From Salicibibacter cibarius (GTDB lineage: Bacteria > Bacillota > Bacilli > Bacillales > Marinococcaceae), in contig NZ_CP054705.1 of NCBI RefSeq assembly GCF_016495725.1, positions 2,604,001 to 2,668,000 on the forward strand: a stretch of DNA of 64,000 nucleotides, written 5' to 3'. The first letter of the stretch is position 1. Each line of letters opens with the position of its first letter. The notes under the pieces are model-generated. The model saw nothing but the letters and a program-made list of their open reading frames with translations, was not told the DNA's origin and ran no database searches. Positions 41,339 through 50,222 of the stretch are shown one piece after another. Made by a program: the position numbers and the translations under genes.

Positions 41339-43189
41339 CTATAATTCGAATTTCGTTTTCCAACGATACACTGTAGATCTACTCACACCCAATTGATTTG
41401 CCATTTTTGAAACATGACCATTATTTTGGTCGTATGCTTTGAGAAAAATATCTCTTTTTATATCTTCAACCTGTTCTTTATCTTCAAATGAATGGTTTTG
41501 TAAATCTTCATCAATAATATCAAGGACTTCATTATGGTCTATGACTGTAGAATCACTCATGATAAGACAGCGAGAAATAATATTTTCAAGTTCTCTGACA
41601 TTACCCGGCCAGTCGTAGTCTTTTAATAAGGCCATAGCGCCAGGTGTAAAACTTTGTGAGGAGTCATTCCACTGTCCTTGAATGATCCAAGTTACTAATT
41701 CTTCGATATCCTCTGGTCTTTCGCGCAATGGAGGGATAGGGATTCTTAATATATTTAAGCGATAGTACAAGTCTTGACGAAATTCACCGTTTTCCATTGC
41801 AGATTTTAAATCTTTATTTGTAGCTGAAATGATACGAATATCTACGGGAATGGCATGATTACCGCCTAAACGAGTAACCATTTGTTCCTGAAGCACCCGT
41901 AAAAGGTTGATTTGCATATCCGGTGTCATTTCACCTATTTCATCAAGGAAGATAGTTCCTCCGTTTGCGACCTCAAATTTTCCTGGTTTCCCGTCTTTCC
42001 ATCCACCTGTAAACGTCCCTCCTTCGTATCCGAAAAGTTCACTCTCTAATAGGGTACGCGGTAATGCAGCACAATTAACAACAATAAAGGGTTCATTATG
42101 ACGATGACTTAGATTATGAATACTATGAGCTACGATCTCTTTTCCACTACCTGTTTCACCCAATAAAAGTACAGTAGCATCTGAGTGGGCTACTTTATCA
42201 ATTTTGTTACGTAATTGTCCCATGACATCACTTATACCCTTAAGAGATTGTATTGATCTATAAGCTTTATCCCCTTCTACGCTACGTGCCAGACGATGAA
42301 TTTGATTGACCTCACGGAAAGTTATTACAATTGTCGTGTAATTCGCTATATTTGAAACTGGTTTCACTTGTAATAAGCATGATTTTCCTGCAGGGGTAGC
42401 AATTGCTTGTTCATTTTGGAGAGTGGAAAACGTGCGAATAGCTTCTATAAGTTTTGAATTATCAAATATATCATTTAGCTTTTTTCCAGACAATGATTTC
42501 ATTGTAGTTCCAATTATTGTAGCTGCTCTTTGATTTGTATTCACAATTTTAGCTGATTGGTTCACAACCAACACACCATCTTCAATCACATCAAGTAACG
42601 TGCTCAAAGTATGATTTATCTCATTACTCTCTGAAATCTTATGATTTAGGGCATATTGCCGTTCAATAGCTTTTGCTGCTGAAACTACCATCCCAAGTGT
42701 ATGTTCATGAACAAGTTCAACCGGACCGGAGATGTTTAGAATTCCTCGCAGGATACCTTCCTCATCTTTGATAGGAGCTGCGGAACAAGTCATGCCATTC
42801 AACCGCTCCCAATAATGTTCTTTGCCTATTACTTGATTTGGTTGTTCTTCATGTACAACAAGCCCAATAGCGCTTGTCCCGGTAACATCTTCACTCCAAA
42901 TACGACCAGATTGCAGCTTATATTTTTGAATGAAAAATTCAGTGGAAGGATCATTGAATACTTTAATCACAACACCTTCTTCAGTGGTTAAGAGAGTGAG
43001 GAATCCAGTATCGTAAACTATATCGTGTAAATCCTGAATAATTGGAGCAGCAACACTTAGTAGGCCTTCATGTGATTTTTTTAGTTTATCAAATTGCGGA
43101 GCGGTCATTCGTTTTTCCATTTCTTCTTGAAAACGATCTAAACCGGCTTTTTCACACCTATTCCATGAACGTTCAATAGTTTCCCTCAT
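41339..43189 (-). CDS. Sigma-54 dependent activator, AcoR-like
   Basis: 616 residues: GAF-type sensor (about 50-190), PAS domain (about 205-310), AAA+ domain with Walker A GETGSGKE, and a C-terminal Fis-type HTH (VSKMANQLGVSRSTVYRWKTKF). The sigma-54 contact loop is GTFTGG where most activators have GAFTGA. Start has GGGGGG eight bases upstream. Likely senses a small ketone or alcohol and activates the downstream operon; its binding sites lie right after its stop codon. Confidence 0.87.
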   Translation of the reverse strand: MRETIERSWNRCEKAGLDRFQEEMEKRMTAPQFDKLKKSHEGLLSVAAPIIQDLHDIVYDTGFLTLLTTEEGVVIKVFNDPSTEFFIQKYKLQSGRIWSEDVTGTSAIGLVVHEEQPNQVIGKEHYWERLNGMTCSAAPIKDEEGILRGILNISGPVELVHEHTLGMVVSAAKAIERQYALNHKISESNEINHTLSTLLDVIEDGVLVVNQSAKIVNTNQRAATIIGTTMKSLSGKKLNDIFDNSKLIEAIRTFSTLQNEQAIATPAGKSCLLQVKPVSNIANYTTIVITFREVNQIHRLARSVEGDKAYRSIQSLKGISDVMGQLRNKIDKVAHSDATVLLLGETGSGKEIVAHSIHNLSHRHNEPFIVVNCAALPRTLLESELFGYEGGTFTGGWKDGKPGKFEVANGGTIFLDEIGEMTPDMQINLLRVLQEQMVTRLGGNHAIPVDIRIISATNKDLKSAMENGEFRQDLYYRLNILRIPIPPLRERPEDIEELVTWIIQGQWNDSSQSFTPGAMALLKDYDWPGNVRELENIISRCLIMSDSTVIDHNEVLDIIDEDLQNHSFEDKEQVEDIKRDIFLKAYDQNNGHVSKMANQLGVSRSTVYRWKTKFEL

Positions 43190-43383
43190 AATATTTACCC
43201 CCCTCGACTGAATGACCAGATCTTTTTTCCAATTATTGTGGGTCCATTATAACACACTCATTATTAGTCGTTGCCATCGGAAAAAAACAATCACTACAAC
43301 CTCCCTCCATTTAATGATACAATGAAGTCGACATTGTCTCTTCTTACATAAAAACACCTTAACACCATAAAGGAGTGTCACGC

Positions 43384-44271
43384 ATGCAACAACAGCAATT
43401 CGAACAAATGAAAAACGGAGATGGATTTATCGCGGCATTGGACCAGAGTGGCGGCAGCACGCCGAAGGCACTGGCCCTATATGGCATTTCGGAAGATGAA
43501 TATAGCAACAAAGACGAGATGTTTGACTTGGTGCACGAGATGCGAAAACGAATCATCACCTCCCCTGCTTTTGATTCCGAGCATATCCTCGGCGCTATTC
43601 TGTTTGAGCAAACAATGGACCGCAAAATCGAAGGCCTGTACACAGGCGATTACTTGGCTGAAAAAAAAGGCGTTGTTCCTTTTCTGAAAGTGGATAAAGG
43701 CCTTGCCGAGGAGTCTAATGGCGTGCAAATGATGAAGCCGATCCACGACTTGGACGAAACATTGAAACGGGCGAATGAACGGAATATATTCGGAACCAAA
43801 ATGCGCTCCGTGATCAAGGAAGCCAATCCGGAAGGCATTAAGGCTGTCGTTGACCAACAATTCGAGATTGGCAAACAGATTATTGAAGCGAGCCTCGTAC
43901 CAATTATCGAACCGGAAGTCGATATTAACAGCCCGGAAAAAGAAAAATGCGAGGACATATTGAAGGCGGAGATTCGCGGCCATCTCGATCAACTCAGCCA
44001 AAACGATCTCGTGATGTTAAAACTGACGATCCCAACGGTTGCAAACACGTATAAAGAACTGATTGACCATCCGAATGTCGTGCGCGTTGTCGCCCTATCC
44101 GGCGGCTATCCGACAGACGAGGCAAATGAAAAACTGACAGAAAACGAGGGCCTCATCGCCAGTTTTTCCCGAGCGCTCACCCAAGATTTGAATGTTAACC
44201 AAACCGATGACGCATTTAATGACACGCTACAACAAGCGGTAGACTCCATTTATCGAGCTTCGATTACGTAA
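43384..44271 (+). CDS. Fructose-bisphosphate aldolase class I
   Basis: 295 residues from ATG 43384, with AAGGAG eight bases upstream. Family features: [13 protein letters not shown] near the N-terminus, [12 protein letters not shown], the [10 protein letters not shown] strand with the acidic active-site residue, and VMLKLTIPT supplying the Schiff-base lysine. A bacterial class I aldolase works without metal and suits salty or iron-poor conditions; most Bacilli also keep a class II enzyme elsewhere. Monocistronic, with its own terminator, unrelated to its neighbours. Confidence 0.85.
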   Translation: MQQQQFEQMKNGDGFIAALDQSGGSTPKALALYGISEDEYSNKDEMFDLVHEMRKRIITSPAFDSEHILGAILFEQTMDRKIEGLYTGDYLAEKKGVVPFLKVDKGLAEESNGVQMMKPIHDLDETLKRANERNIFGTKMRSVIKEANPEGIKAVVDQQFEIGKQIIEASLVPIIEPEVDINSPEKEKCEDILKAEIRGHLDQLSQNDLVMLKLTIPTVANTYKELIDHPNVVRVVALSGGYPTDEANEKLTENEGLIASFSRALTQDLNVNQTDDAFNDTLQQAVDSIYRASIT

Positions 44272-44284
44272 TATCGCGCACATT

Positions 44285-44316
44285 CCCGGGGCCAAGTGTC
44301 CCCCGGGTTCTTTTTA
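44285..44316 (+). terminator. Rho-independent terminator after the aldolase gene
   Basis: Stem CCCGGGG/CCCCGGG with a nine-base loop followed by TTCTTTTTAT. Confidence 0.85.
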
Positions 44317-44475
44317 TAAAGTGAGTATCAAGAAATGATATGAAATACGCGAGAATCGGCATATGTAGATGGATGAATATGATGGCCCCCGAAGCATGGG
44401 TTCCTTCTTTATTTTGCGCCCCTTTTAAAATCCAGATACAATGGGCGCAGTTATGTAAAATAAGGAGTGAACCTT

Positions 44476-45333
44476 TTGATTCGGCAATTACACGTTGAAG
44501 ATTTACCGCAATATAAAAAAATGAACACGGGGATCGAAGATGATTACATACTGGCAATATTTGATCATTTAGTAACCGGAAACCATCGGCTTTATGGGTT
44601 ATTTATAGATGGCGAACTTGTAAGTACAGGCGGCTATACAATTTTTGCAAACCGCTACGCCATGCTTGGAAGGCTTCGGAGTGACCAATCCGTGCAGGGA
44701 CAAAGCTTTTCCACAAAGCTAATGACCTATGTGATCGAGCAGGCTTGGGGGCACCCGGAAATCCAGTGGGTCGGCGCGAATACCCAAGAACATAATACAC
44801 CTGCGCAACGTGTGCTTGAAAAGCTCGGTTTAACGCCACAAACCACATTATTTAATGCCACAACCGACAATATAACGTCACTGGAATCGGGCAGCGAACC
44901 TTGGCAGCCCATCCATGATTTAAAAAAGAAACGGGAGTGGTTAGAAAATACATATATTCAATCGGCTACCATTTTTCCTTTCGAATGCTACTATCCTTTT
45001 CCCGCGTCGCCAGCGTTATTTTCAGATGACCATTTACAAAGCTGGTCTTTTTATGAAAATAAAAGCCAAACTCGCTTCTTCATCGCAAAAACCGACCAGA
45101 AAAAATATCATTACTTGCACATCGTTTATCCATGGAACGATCTATGGTCCCAAAGCGGCTTATGGGAGACTGTTTCTGATGCTTATCACACATTGAAAAA
45201 ACAAACGGGGGAAGACACCTACATATGGATCGATCTCACCAAAGAAGAAGTTAACCTTCTCCCGGACGATCATCCATTTGCGCTCCCCTCCCCTTGGATT
45301 CTGTACGGGATGGACCGGCGTGGCAACGTTTAA
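44476..45333 (+). CDS. GNAT family N-acetyltransferase
   Basis: 285 residues from TTG 44476 (TAAGGAG eight bases upstream; GTG 44467 would sit on the binding site). N-terminal half is a GNAT fold: LYGLFIDGELVSTGGY, LGRLRSDQSVQGQSFSTKL in the CoA-binding region, and NTPAQRVLEKLGL. The C-terminal 140 residues are aromatic-rich and may be a second, degenerate domain. Acceptor substrate unknown. Ends at the start of a long repeat-filled gap. Confidence 0.75.
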   Translation: MIRQLHVEDLPQYKKMNTGIEDDYILAIFDHLVTGNHRLYGLFIDGELVSTGGYTIFANRYAMLGRLRSDQSVQGQSFSTKLMTYVIEQAWGHPEIQWVGANTQEHNTPAQRVLEKLGLTPQTTLFNATTDNITSLESGSEPWQPIHDLKKKREWLENTYIQSATIFPFECYYPFPASPALFSDDHLQSWSFYENKSQTRFFIAKTDQKKYHYLHIVYPWNDLWSQSGLWETVSDAYHTLKKQTGEDTYIWIDLTKEEVNLLPDDHPFALPSPWILYGMDRRGNV

Positions 45334-45336
45334 CCT

Positions 45337-45464
45337 AGTGCAGAGGCCTTTGCAGGTGTGGCCTTTTATTTCAACTATGCTGCACTGGTCCACAGCCGTG
45401 GTTGATTATCGTTTGGCTGGATTTTTGTGCAAGAAAGCATTTTTGAAACGTTGCACTAGTGCAG
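45337..45464. repeat. Inverted AGTGCA/TGCACT elements
   Basis: AGTGCAG at 45337 pairs with CTGCACT at 45380, TGTGCAA at 45426 pairs with TTGCACT at 45451, and a perfect TGCACTAGTGCA palindrome sits at 45452-45463. Another TTGCACTAG occurs near 45920. No gene is visible in 45334-46121. Confidence 0.5.
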
Positions 45465-45632
45465 CTTGTCGAAAATAAGCGGTCACACCGACGATCGGAA
45501 GACAGGATTAGAGCTTCAAACTGGGTCAGTGATCGATTGGATTAAACCGCCACAGCCCGAGTTAAGGTATCAAAGGCTATCGTCAATGACCGAATGGTTT
45601 CTTGCGAAGCAGGCTCCCCGGTGAAACGGTTC

Positions 45633-45831
45633 ATGGCGACCGAACACGAGAACCAATCGCTCGTTCGGTCGCCATGAGGCAGCCATGCCGACCGAATATC
45701 TTTGATACAAGCCTTTTCGGTCACCATGAAGCGGCTATGACGCCCGAACGCTTTCGATTCAGGCCATTACGGTCGTCATAAAACGGTTATGGCGACCGAG
45801 CACGAGAACCGACCGCTTTTTCGGTCGCCAT
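45633..45831. repeat. 52-bp array with ATGGCGACCGA/TCGGTCGCCAT stems
   Basis: Left arms begin at 45633, 45685, 45737 and 45789 and right arms at 45665, 45717, 45769 and 45821, every step exactly 52 bp. Arms are 11 bp, loops 21 bp, spacers 9 bp. In the third unit a G-to-A change in the left arm is matched by C-to-T in the right arm. Located between the convergent GNAT and DUF6320 genes. Confidence 0.88.
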
Positions 45832-45950
45832 GATGCGGTAAATTGTCCGGTAGGGAGCCAGAAGCGTTGCCGACCGAACTTCTGCCAACTGTCTCCATGA
45901 TTAGGTAATTAAGCCACCTTGCACTAGTCCGTGCTATGTTCCTAGATTTT

Positions 45951-45988
45951 ATCAGCCAAACATGTCACTATATCAGCCATTCCTTTAA
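45951..45988 (+). repeat. ATCAGCCA direct repeat, copy A
   Basis: ATCAGCCA at 45951 and again at 45972, the second followed by TTCCTTTAA. A closely similar 39-bp element lies at 48210-48248. The two copies bracket the DUF6320/acyltransferase gene pair in the same orientation. Confidence 0.6.
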
Positions 45989-46121
45989 TCGGGGAAAACA
46001 ATTTTTAGCAGAAACAGCCCGCTTTATGTTTAATTGTTTATTAGCTTGATCACCCGCTTGTATCACCTTGCTGAAAAATTGACAATCAAAAAGAAGAACG
46101 AGCGATGCTCGTCCTCTACTT

Positions 46122-46778
46122 TTAAAAATGAAACCGACGTACGATTTCGTTTTTCATTGTTTTATTCGCAAATAATCCCATGCCGATGAATGTTAACAGG
46201 GCATATAGTGCGGTTACTGCACTTGGCCACAAGACGTAGGATAAAGCACTTAAAAACAAAAGGACAGGGATAAAACCGAGAAAGATCATCGTCATCATGT
46301 AGCCGAGGTACTCTCTCCATTTCATCGGTTTGCGCAGTATGATGATCGTAACCATCAATGTCGCCAAAATCACGAGGAAGGGAATCACATAATGGATGGA
46401 CCAACGTGTACTTCCGCCTGCAACGTCGATCACGACGAGCATCGCCGACAGCGCGAGCACTTGAAAGATTATTTTTGATCCGACATGTGCTTTTGAAAGA
46501 ATGGTGTGATTGATGAATAACAGGGCATATAAAACAGGACCTACGATGTAAAACACCCAAAGTTGGTCCGGTGTGGTGAGCAAATTAATGAGCAGACTTG
46601 AACTAATGATAAAAATCGCAATAAACAAGAACACTCTCTGTTTTAAGTTTCGGTACTTGGCATCCGATTGATAGGGCGGATACATATTCAATGAAGCGAT
46701 TCGATCCGTTAGTTGGCGTTTACACAGCGGGCAATTCCGGTGGGCGGTCCACACGCCGCAATTTGAGCATCGATGCAT
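46122..46778 (-). CDS. DUF6320-type membrane protein with zinc ribbon
   Basis: 218 residues. N-terminal zinc ribbon (CSNCGVWTAHRNCPLCKRQL, residues 4-23) followed by six hydrophobic helices from about residue 46. Resembles DUF6320 proteins, which regularly follow condensation-domain or alcohol acyltransferase-like genes; function unknown. Its start is six bases after the stop of that neighbour, so the pair is cotranslated. The membrane protein may anchor or supply the acyltransferase. Confidence 0.7.
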   Translation of the reverse strand: MHRCSNCGVWTAHRNCPLCKRQLTDRIASLNMYPPYQSDAKYRNLKQRVFLFIAIFIISSSLLINLLTTPDQLWVFYIVGPVLYALLFINHTILSKAHVGSKIIFQVLALSAMLVVIDVAGGSTRWSIHYVIPFLVILATLMVTIIILRKPMKWREYLGYMMTMIFLGFIPVLLFLSALSYVLWPSAVTALYALLTFIGMGLFANKTMKNEIVRRFHF

Positions 46779-46784
46779 ATGGAA

Positions 46785-48041
46785 TCACCCTCCATCATTG
46801 GCATACACTTCAATATCAATGCCTGATGCTTTTGTGAGTTCTCGGAAGAAGGAACGAATAACGTCGGCTTCTTCAATCGATCGTGCGAACGAAATGACAA
46901 ATTGATCATTAATGGAACAAATGCCGCCGTTCACCGGACTTTTTTTCGTTGGGTACATGACCATTTCCATCCGTTCAATATGAGGCATCATCTGTTCCGG
47001 CAATTGAACGTTGCCTAAATTTGTAAGCGTCATCGTTTTCGTCCGTTCCCCATAGTTTTTATATCCATAGCGGATGGCGTAGTATTTTATAAAATTCGGC
47101 ACAAAACGAGCTGCCAGCATCGTCTGTAATTTAACATGATGATTTAACCCATGTTGTAACGTTTCTTTCTCTGCTTTTTTTTGTAACTGCTTCGAGACTT
47201 CTTCTATGATGTCTTCAAGCGTTGTCTGTTCCTCAACCTGCATCCCTACATTCACGACAGCGAAAAAGTTCCGGAGTGATTTTGACGTAAACATTTTCCG
47301 TAAATTAACAGGAATCGCAATTTTAATTTCTTCTTTTCGTGAACGATAGAGCAATTTTTCATGATAAATCGCGGCTATCAATACTGAAGTAATGTAAGCG
47401 GTCATCGTTATGCCATGGGCTTTCGCAGCCGTTCTGATATCGCTTGATTTCATGACGCCATGAACGACCATCGTCTCATCGGTCGGTGTCCCTTTAACTT
47501 GAAACGCGTGCCCTTCGCGAGGATTCTTAACCGCATGATCGGATTTATAATTATAATAGCTGTCATCTAATTCATAAGTGCTCGGTTGATCCTCAATATC
47601 AAGAATCGAACCGTCATTTTCAAGCCGGGCATGTTGCTCGAGCAAATAATGATAGACGAGCGCTTTGAGAAACTCAAGGCCCCCGGTGCCATCAGTGACC
47701 GAATGAAAGAACTCAACCGCGATTCGTTTTTCATAATAGATCACACGGAATAAGAAACCATTCGTTTCAATCGGATCAATCGGCGCACACGGAAAATGAT
47801 GTTCTTTTTGCACGAATAGCTTCTTGTCATTTTCTACGAGAAAATCCCAGAAAACGCCCTTCCCAAGCTTAACCGCAAACATCGGCAACCGCTTCATCAC
47901 ATCATCCAGCGCGCTTTGAAGCTTGTCTGCTTCAACCGGTGCTGTCATGATCATCGCAATTCGAAACACAGAAGAGTTCGCAGATTCGGATACCGCGTGA
48001 AAAATCTTTCCAGCATTGTCGATCTTGTACCATTGGTCCAT
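46785..48041 (-). CDS. Alcohol acetyltransferase/condensation-domain-like protein
   Basis: 418 residues from ATG 48041 (AGAGGAG eight bases upstream); the frame extends further but without a binding site. CoA-dependent acyltransferase fold (BAHD/condensation superfamily) with the HxxxD motif as HSVTD in VEFFHSVTDGTGG. A second-half segment, NFFAVVNVGMQVEEQTTLED, fits the family. It probably transfers an acyl group from CoA to an alcohol or amine, perhaps a cell-envelope lipid. Pairs with the DUF6320 membrane protein. Confidence 0.72.
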   Translation of the reverse strand: MDQWYKIDNAGKIFHAVSESANSSVFRIAMIMTAPVEADKLQSALDDVMKRLPMFAVKLGKGVFWDFLVENDKKLFVQKEHHFPCAPIDPIETNGFLFRVIYYEKRIAVEFFHSVTDGTGGLEFLKALVYHYLLEQHARLENDGSILDIEDQPSTYELDDSYYNYKSDHAVKNPREGHAFQVKGTPTDETMVVHGVMKSSDIRTAAKAHGITMTAYITSVLIAAIYHEKLLYRSRKEEIKIAIPVNLRKMFTSKSLRNFFAVVNVGMQVEEQTTLEDIIEEVSKQLQKKAEKETLQHGLNHHVKLQTMLAARFVPNFIKYYAIRYGYKNYGERTKTMTLTNLGNVQLPEQMMPHIERMEMVMYPTKKSPVNGGICSINDQFVISFARSIEEADVIRSFFRELTKASGIDIEVYANDGG

Positions 48042-48209
48042 GCGACAAACTCCTCTGACATGTTTATTGCTATCATAACATTTCCTGTCGGTGAAATGGG
48101 ACATTGCCACAGTAAAAAATAAACAAAGCCATCGCGAGACCATTTGACATTTAACTGAAAGAAGGTTCAACAATGATTTGCATTGATTCTTAATAACGCT
48201 GTTGGATTT

Positions 48210-48248
48210 ATCAGCCAGAAAACGCCGCTAGATCAGCCATTCCGTTAA
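48210..48248 (+). repeat. ATCAGCCA direct repeat, copy B
   Basis: ATCAGCCA at 48210 and 48232, the second followed by TTCCGTTAA, as in copy A at 45951. Similarity continues loosely to ATTTTTGAC near 48300. The rest of the 48042-48393 gap holds the dipeptidase terminator and no gene. Confidence 0.6.
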
Positions 48249-48298
48249 AAACAACCAAAAAATTAAAACGGAGCGATCCACCGCACTACAAATTTTTG

Positions 48299-48344
48299 AC
48301 AAAAAACAGCCCAAAACCCTAGGTATATAAGGTTTTGGGCTGTT
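48299..48344 (-). terminator. Terminator of the C69 dipeptidase gene
   Basis: A 14-bp perfect stem, AACAGCCCAAAACC with GGTTTTGGGCTGTT, followed in the leftward direction by a run of six T. Confidence 0.87.
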
Positions 48345-48393
48345 CTCACTATAGTTGCAAATGCCAAACATCATGTCTTTTCCCCATCGCTAT

Positions 48394-49947
48394 CTAACAC
48401 CCTGCATAATGGTTGAACACACCAAATGGGCGAGGGTATATATCTAGCCGGGGATCATAACACGTAACCAATTCATCATCGGTTTCTTCAATCATTTCTT
48501 GACTCCATGGTGGTGTGGTCTCACCGGGATCGCTCGTTCCTTTGGGCATGCGGATACCGTATAACCGACGTGTTTCGCTGTCTACGATATCTGTCAATTG
48601 CATGCCGAGACTTAAACTTTCAAGAAGGCGTTGATGAACATTTTGTGAGATTAACGTTCTAGCTTCTTCATTTTGATGGTTCTGAAGCAACCAGAAATAT
48701 TTTCCTTCCAACTCTGCTCTCTCCACAACTTCTCCTTGCTCGAAACACTCCATAGCCCCTGTGATGTAATTTAAAAATTGCACCGGATGTTCACTCGTAA
48801 AGTACAGCAATCGTTTAAATTCTCTTACGGCATACCTCGTCGCTTCCTGAGGAGCATAATCAGCATTTAAATAAGTTGAATCAGCGTATTTGGTCAAATA
48901 CCGATGCTGGACAAATTCAGGAGGCACAGCATAAGGGTCTGTTTCTATCGGTATCGGTACATAAGGAGTGGTAACGGCTCCTGTGACGGCGAGCCACAAT
49001 GTTTGCAATCGATCAGGCACGTGAGACCGGATGTGAGCCACTTGACCGTAACCGGCACGATCGTTTGACCAACGCGGGTCACGCACAAGAGCAAGCATGT
49101 CTTCGAGACTAACTGGCGTTAAGCCCATTACCTCTGCTTCTCTTTCCGGAGGAACACGCACAGAAACAAAATGATTTTCTTGCATACTCACCCCTTCCCC
49201 CTCGAAAGGTTCTCCATACACATCCTGCAAGTTTAAATAATCAGGATGATCTGTTTCAGGATTCCACCATCCTTGCTCTCTCGCAAACGAAACGATATTA
49301 TCCGACCCCATATAGTTGTCATTATTTTCAAAATCAACAGGGAAATTATGAATATAACCGGGATACGACACACGCACTTCATCCGGCCCTAATCGCTCTG
49401 CTGCCCACAGTCCTTGGCCGCCCGCATACTCGATCACCACCCAGCCTTCCTGTTTATCCGCAAAGAGATGGGAGTTCCCTCCATAGGTGGAATATCCATA
49501 AGTGTTAATAAGTCCTCCAATAATCTCAACAGCTTCTCGGGCAGTTCTGGCACGTTCCATGGCGATACGGGCAAGATCACTGTAATTCGGTCCTTGCTGT
49601 GGTTCCGACGTCATTTCCACTAATTCAGGACGGGAATTAGACCAAATATCACGCCCGCCTACCCCATACTCGTTTAATCCTCCATTCGTTAAGGGAGGAG
49701 GAAACCCTTCGAATTCCGAATACGATGAACTAATAAATTTGTTTGTATAGGATGCTTGCGGAATGTCGGTCAGTCTGCCGGGAATGTTGGCTTCCTCCGT
49801 TACGCCGACCTGCGTTGTCGCCCCTTCCGGATGATGCTGACCCGGAACAATATCGATCCAATGACTGGAAGGTTCATGACCAAACCCGCCAAGTAATGTA
49901 GAACCGTCTTTTGTTAATTGATTTCCTACATAGAAACCAATGCTCAT
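48394..49947 (-). CDS. C69 family dipeptidase-like protein with Ser at the nucleophile position
   Basis: 517 residues from ATG 49947 (AGAGGGG eight bases upstream). Belongs to the Ntn-hydrolase dipeptidase family C69: SIGFYVGNQLTKDGSTLLGG lines up with the CTTILVG-x-DGST start of classic members, GGLNEYGVGGRDI with their GIN segment, and YSTYGGNSHLFADKQEGWVVE-like sequence (YGGNSHLFADKQEGWVV) with the core. In classic members the first mature residue is Cys; here it is Ser2. It may be a Ser-type Ntn hydrolase or an altered activity. No signal peptide. Confidence 0.78.
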   Translation of the reverse strand: MSIGFYVGNQLTKDGSTLLGGFGHEPSSHWIDIVPGQHHPEGATTQVGVTEEANIPGRLTDIPQASYTNKFISSSYSEFEGFPPPLTNGGLNEYGVGGRDIWSNSRPELVEMTSEPQQGPNYSDLARIAMERARTAREAVEIIGGLINTYGYSTYGGNSHLFADKQEGWVVIEYAGGQGLWAAERLGPDEVRVSYPGYIHNFPVDFENNDNYMGSDNIVSFAREQGWWNPETDHPDYLNLQDVYGEPFEGEGVSMQENHFVSVRVPPEREAEVMGLTPVSLEDMLALVRDPRWSNDRAGYGQVAHIRSHVPDRLQTLWLAVTGAVTTPYVPIPIETDPYAVPPEFVQHRYLTKYADSTYLNADYAPQEATRYAVREFKRLLYFTSEHPVQFLNYITGAMECFEQGEVVERAELEGKYFWLLQNHQNEEARTLISQNVHQRLLESLSLGMQLTDIVDSETRRLYGIRMPKGTSDPGETTPPWSQEMIEETDDELVTCYDPRLDIYPRPFGVFNHYAGC

Positions 49948-50120
49948 AAAAAACACCCCTCTGACAGCCATATCAATTTACGTTATGCCCATCAGCCGTT
50001 CATTATGTTTCCAAACTCAAAGAATAAAAGCCTGAAAAAGATAGCGGACAAATTACCCCGCTGGTTGGTTAATTAGGTCATGTCTTTTGTGTATAACATG
50101 TGACATTTTCAGCAATAAAA

Positions 50121-50150
50121 TTCGACATTAGTTCCACTATTGCGTATAAT
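50121..50150 (+). promoter_or_regulatory. Promoter of the polyamine-type operon
   Basis: TTCGAC at 50121-50126, an 18-base spacer and a perfect TATAAT at 50145-50150. It lies 73 bases before the aldehyde dehydrogenase start; no clear operator was noticed in the leader. Confidence 0.55.
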
Positions 50151-50222
50151 ACATACTTGTATATATTTTTCCGTTTCTTAATGAAAAATATTGGCAACTC
50201 GAAACGAGAGGAAATGATTAAC

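Noticed and set aside
45633-45831. Hairpins of the 45.7-kb array as ordinary terminators
   Set aside because: No T-tracts follow them, and the exact 52-bp step over four units is not explained by termination.
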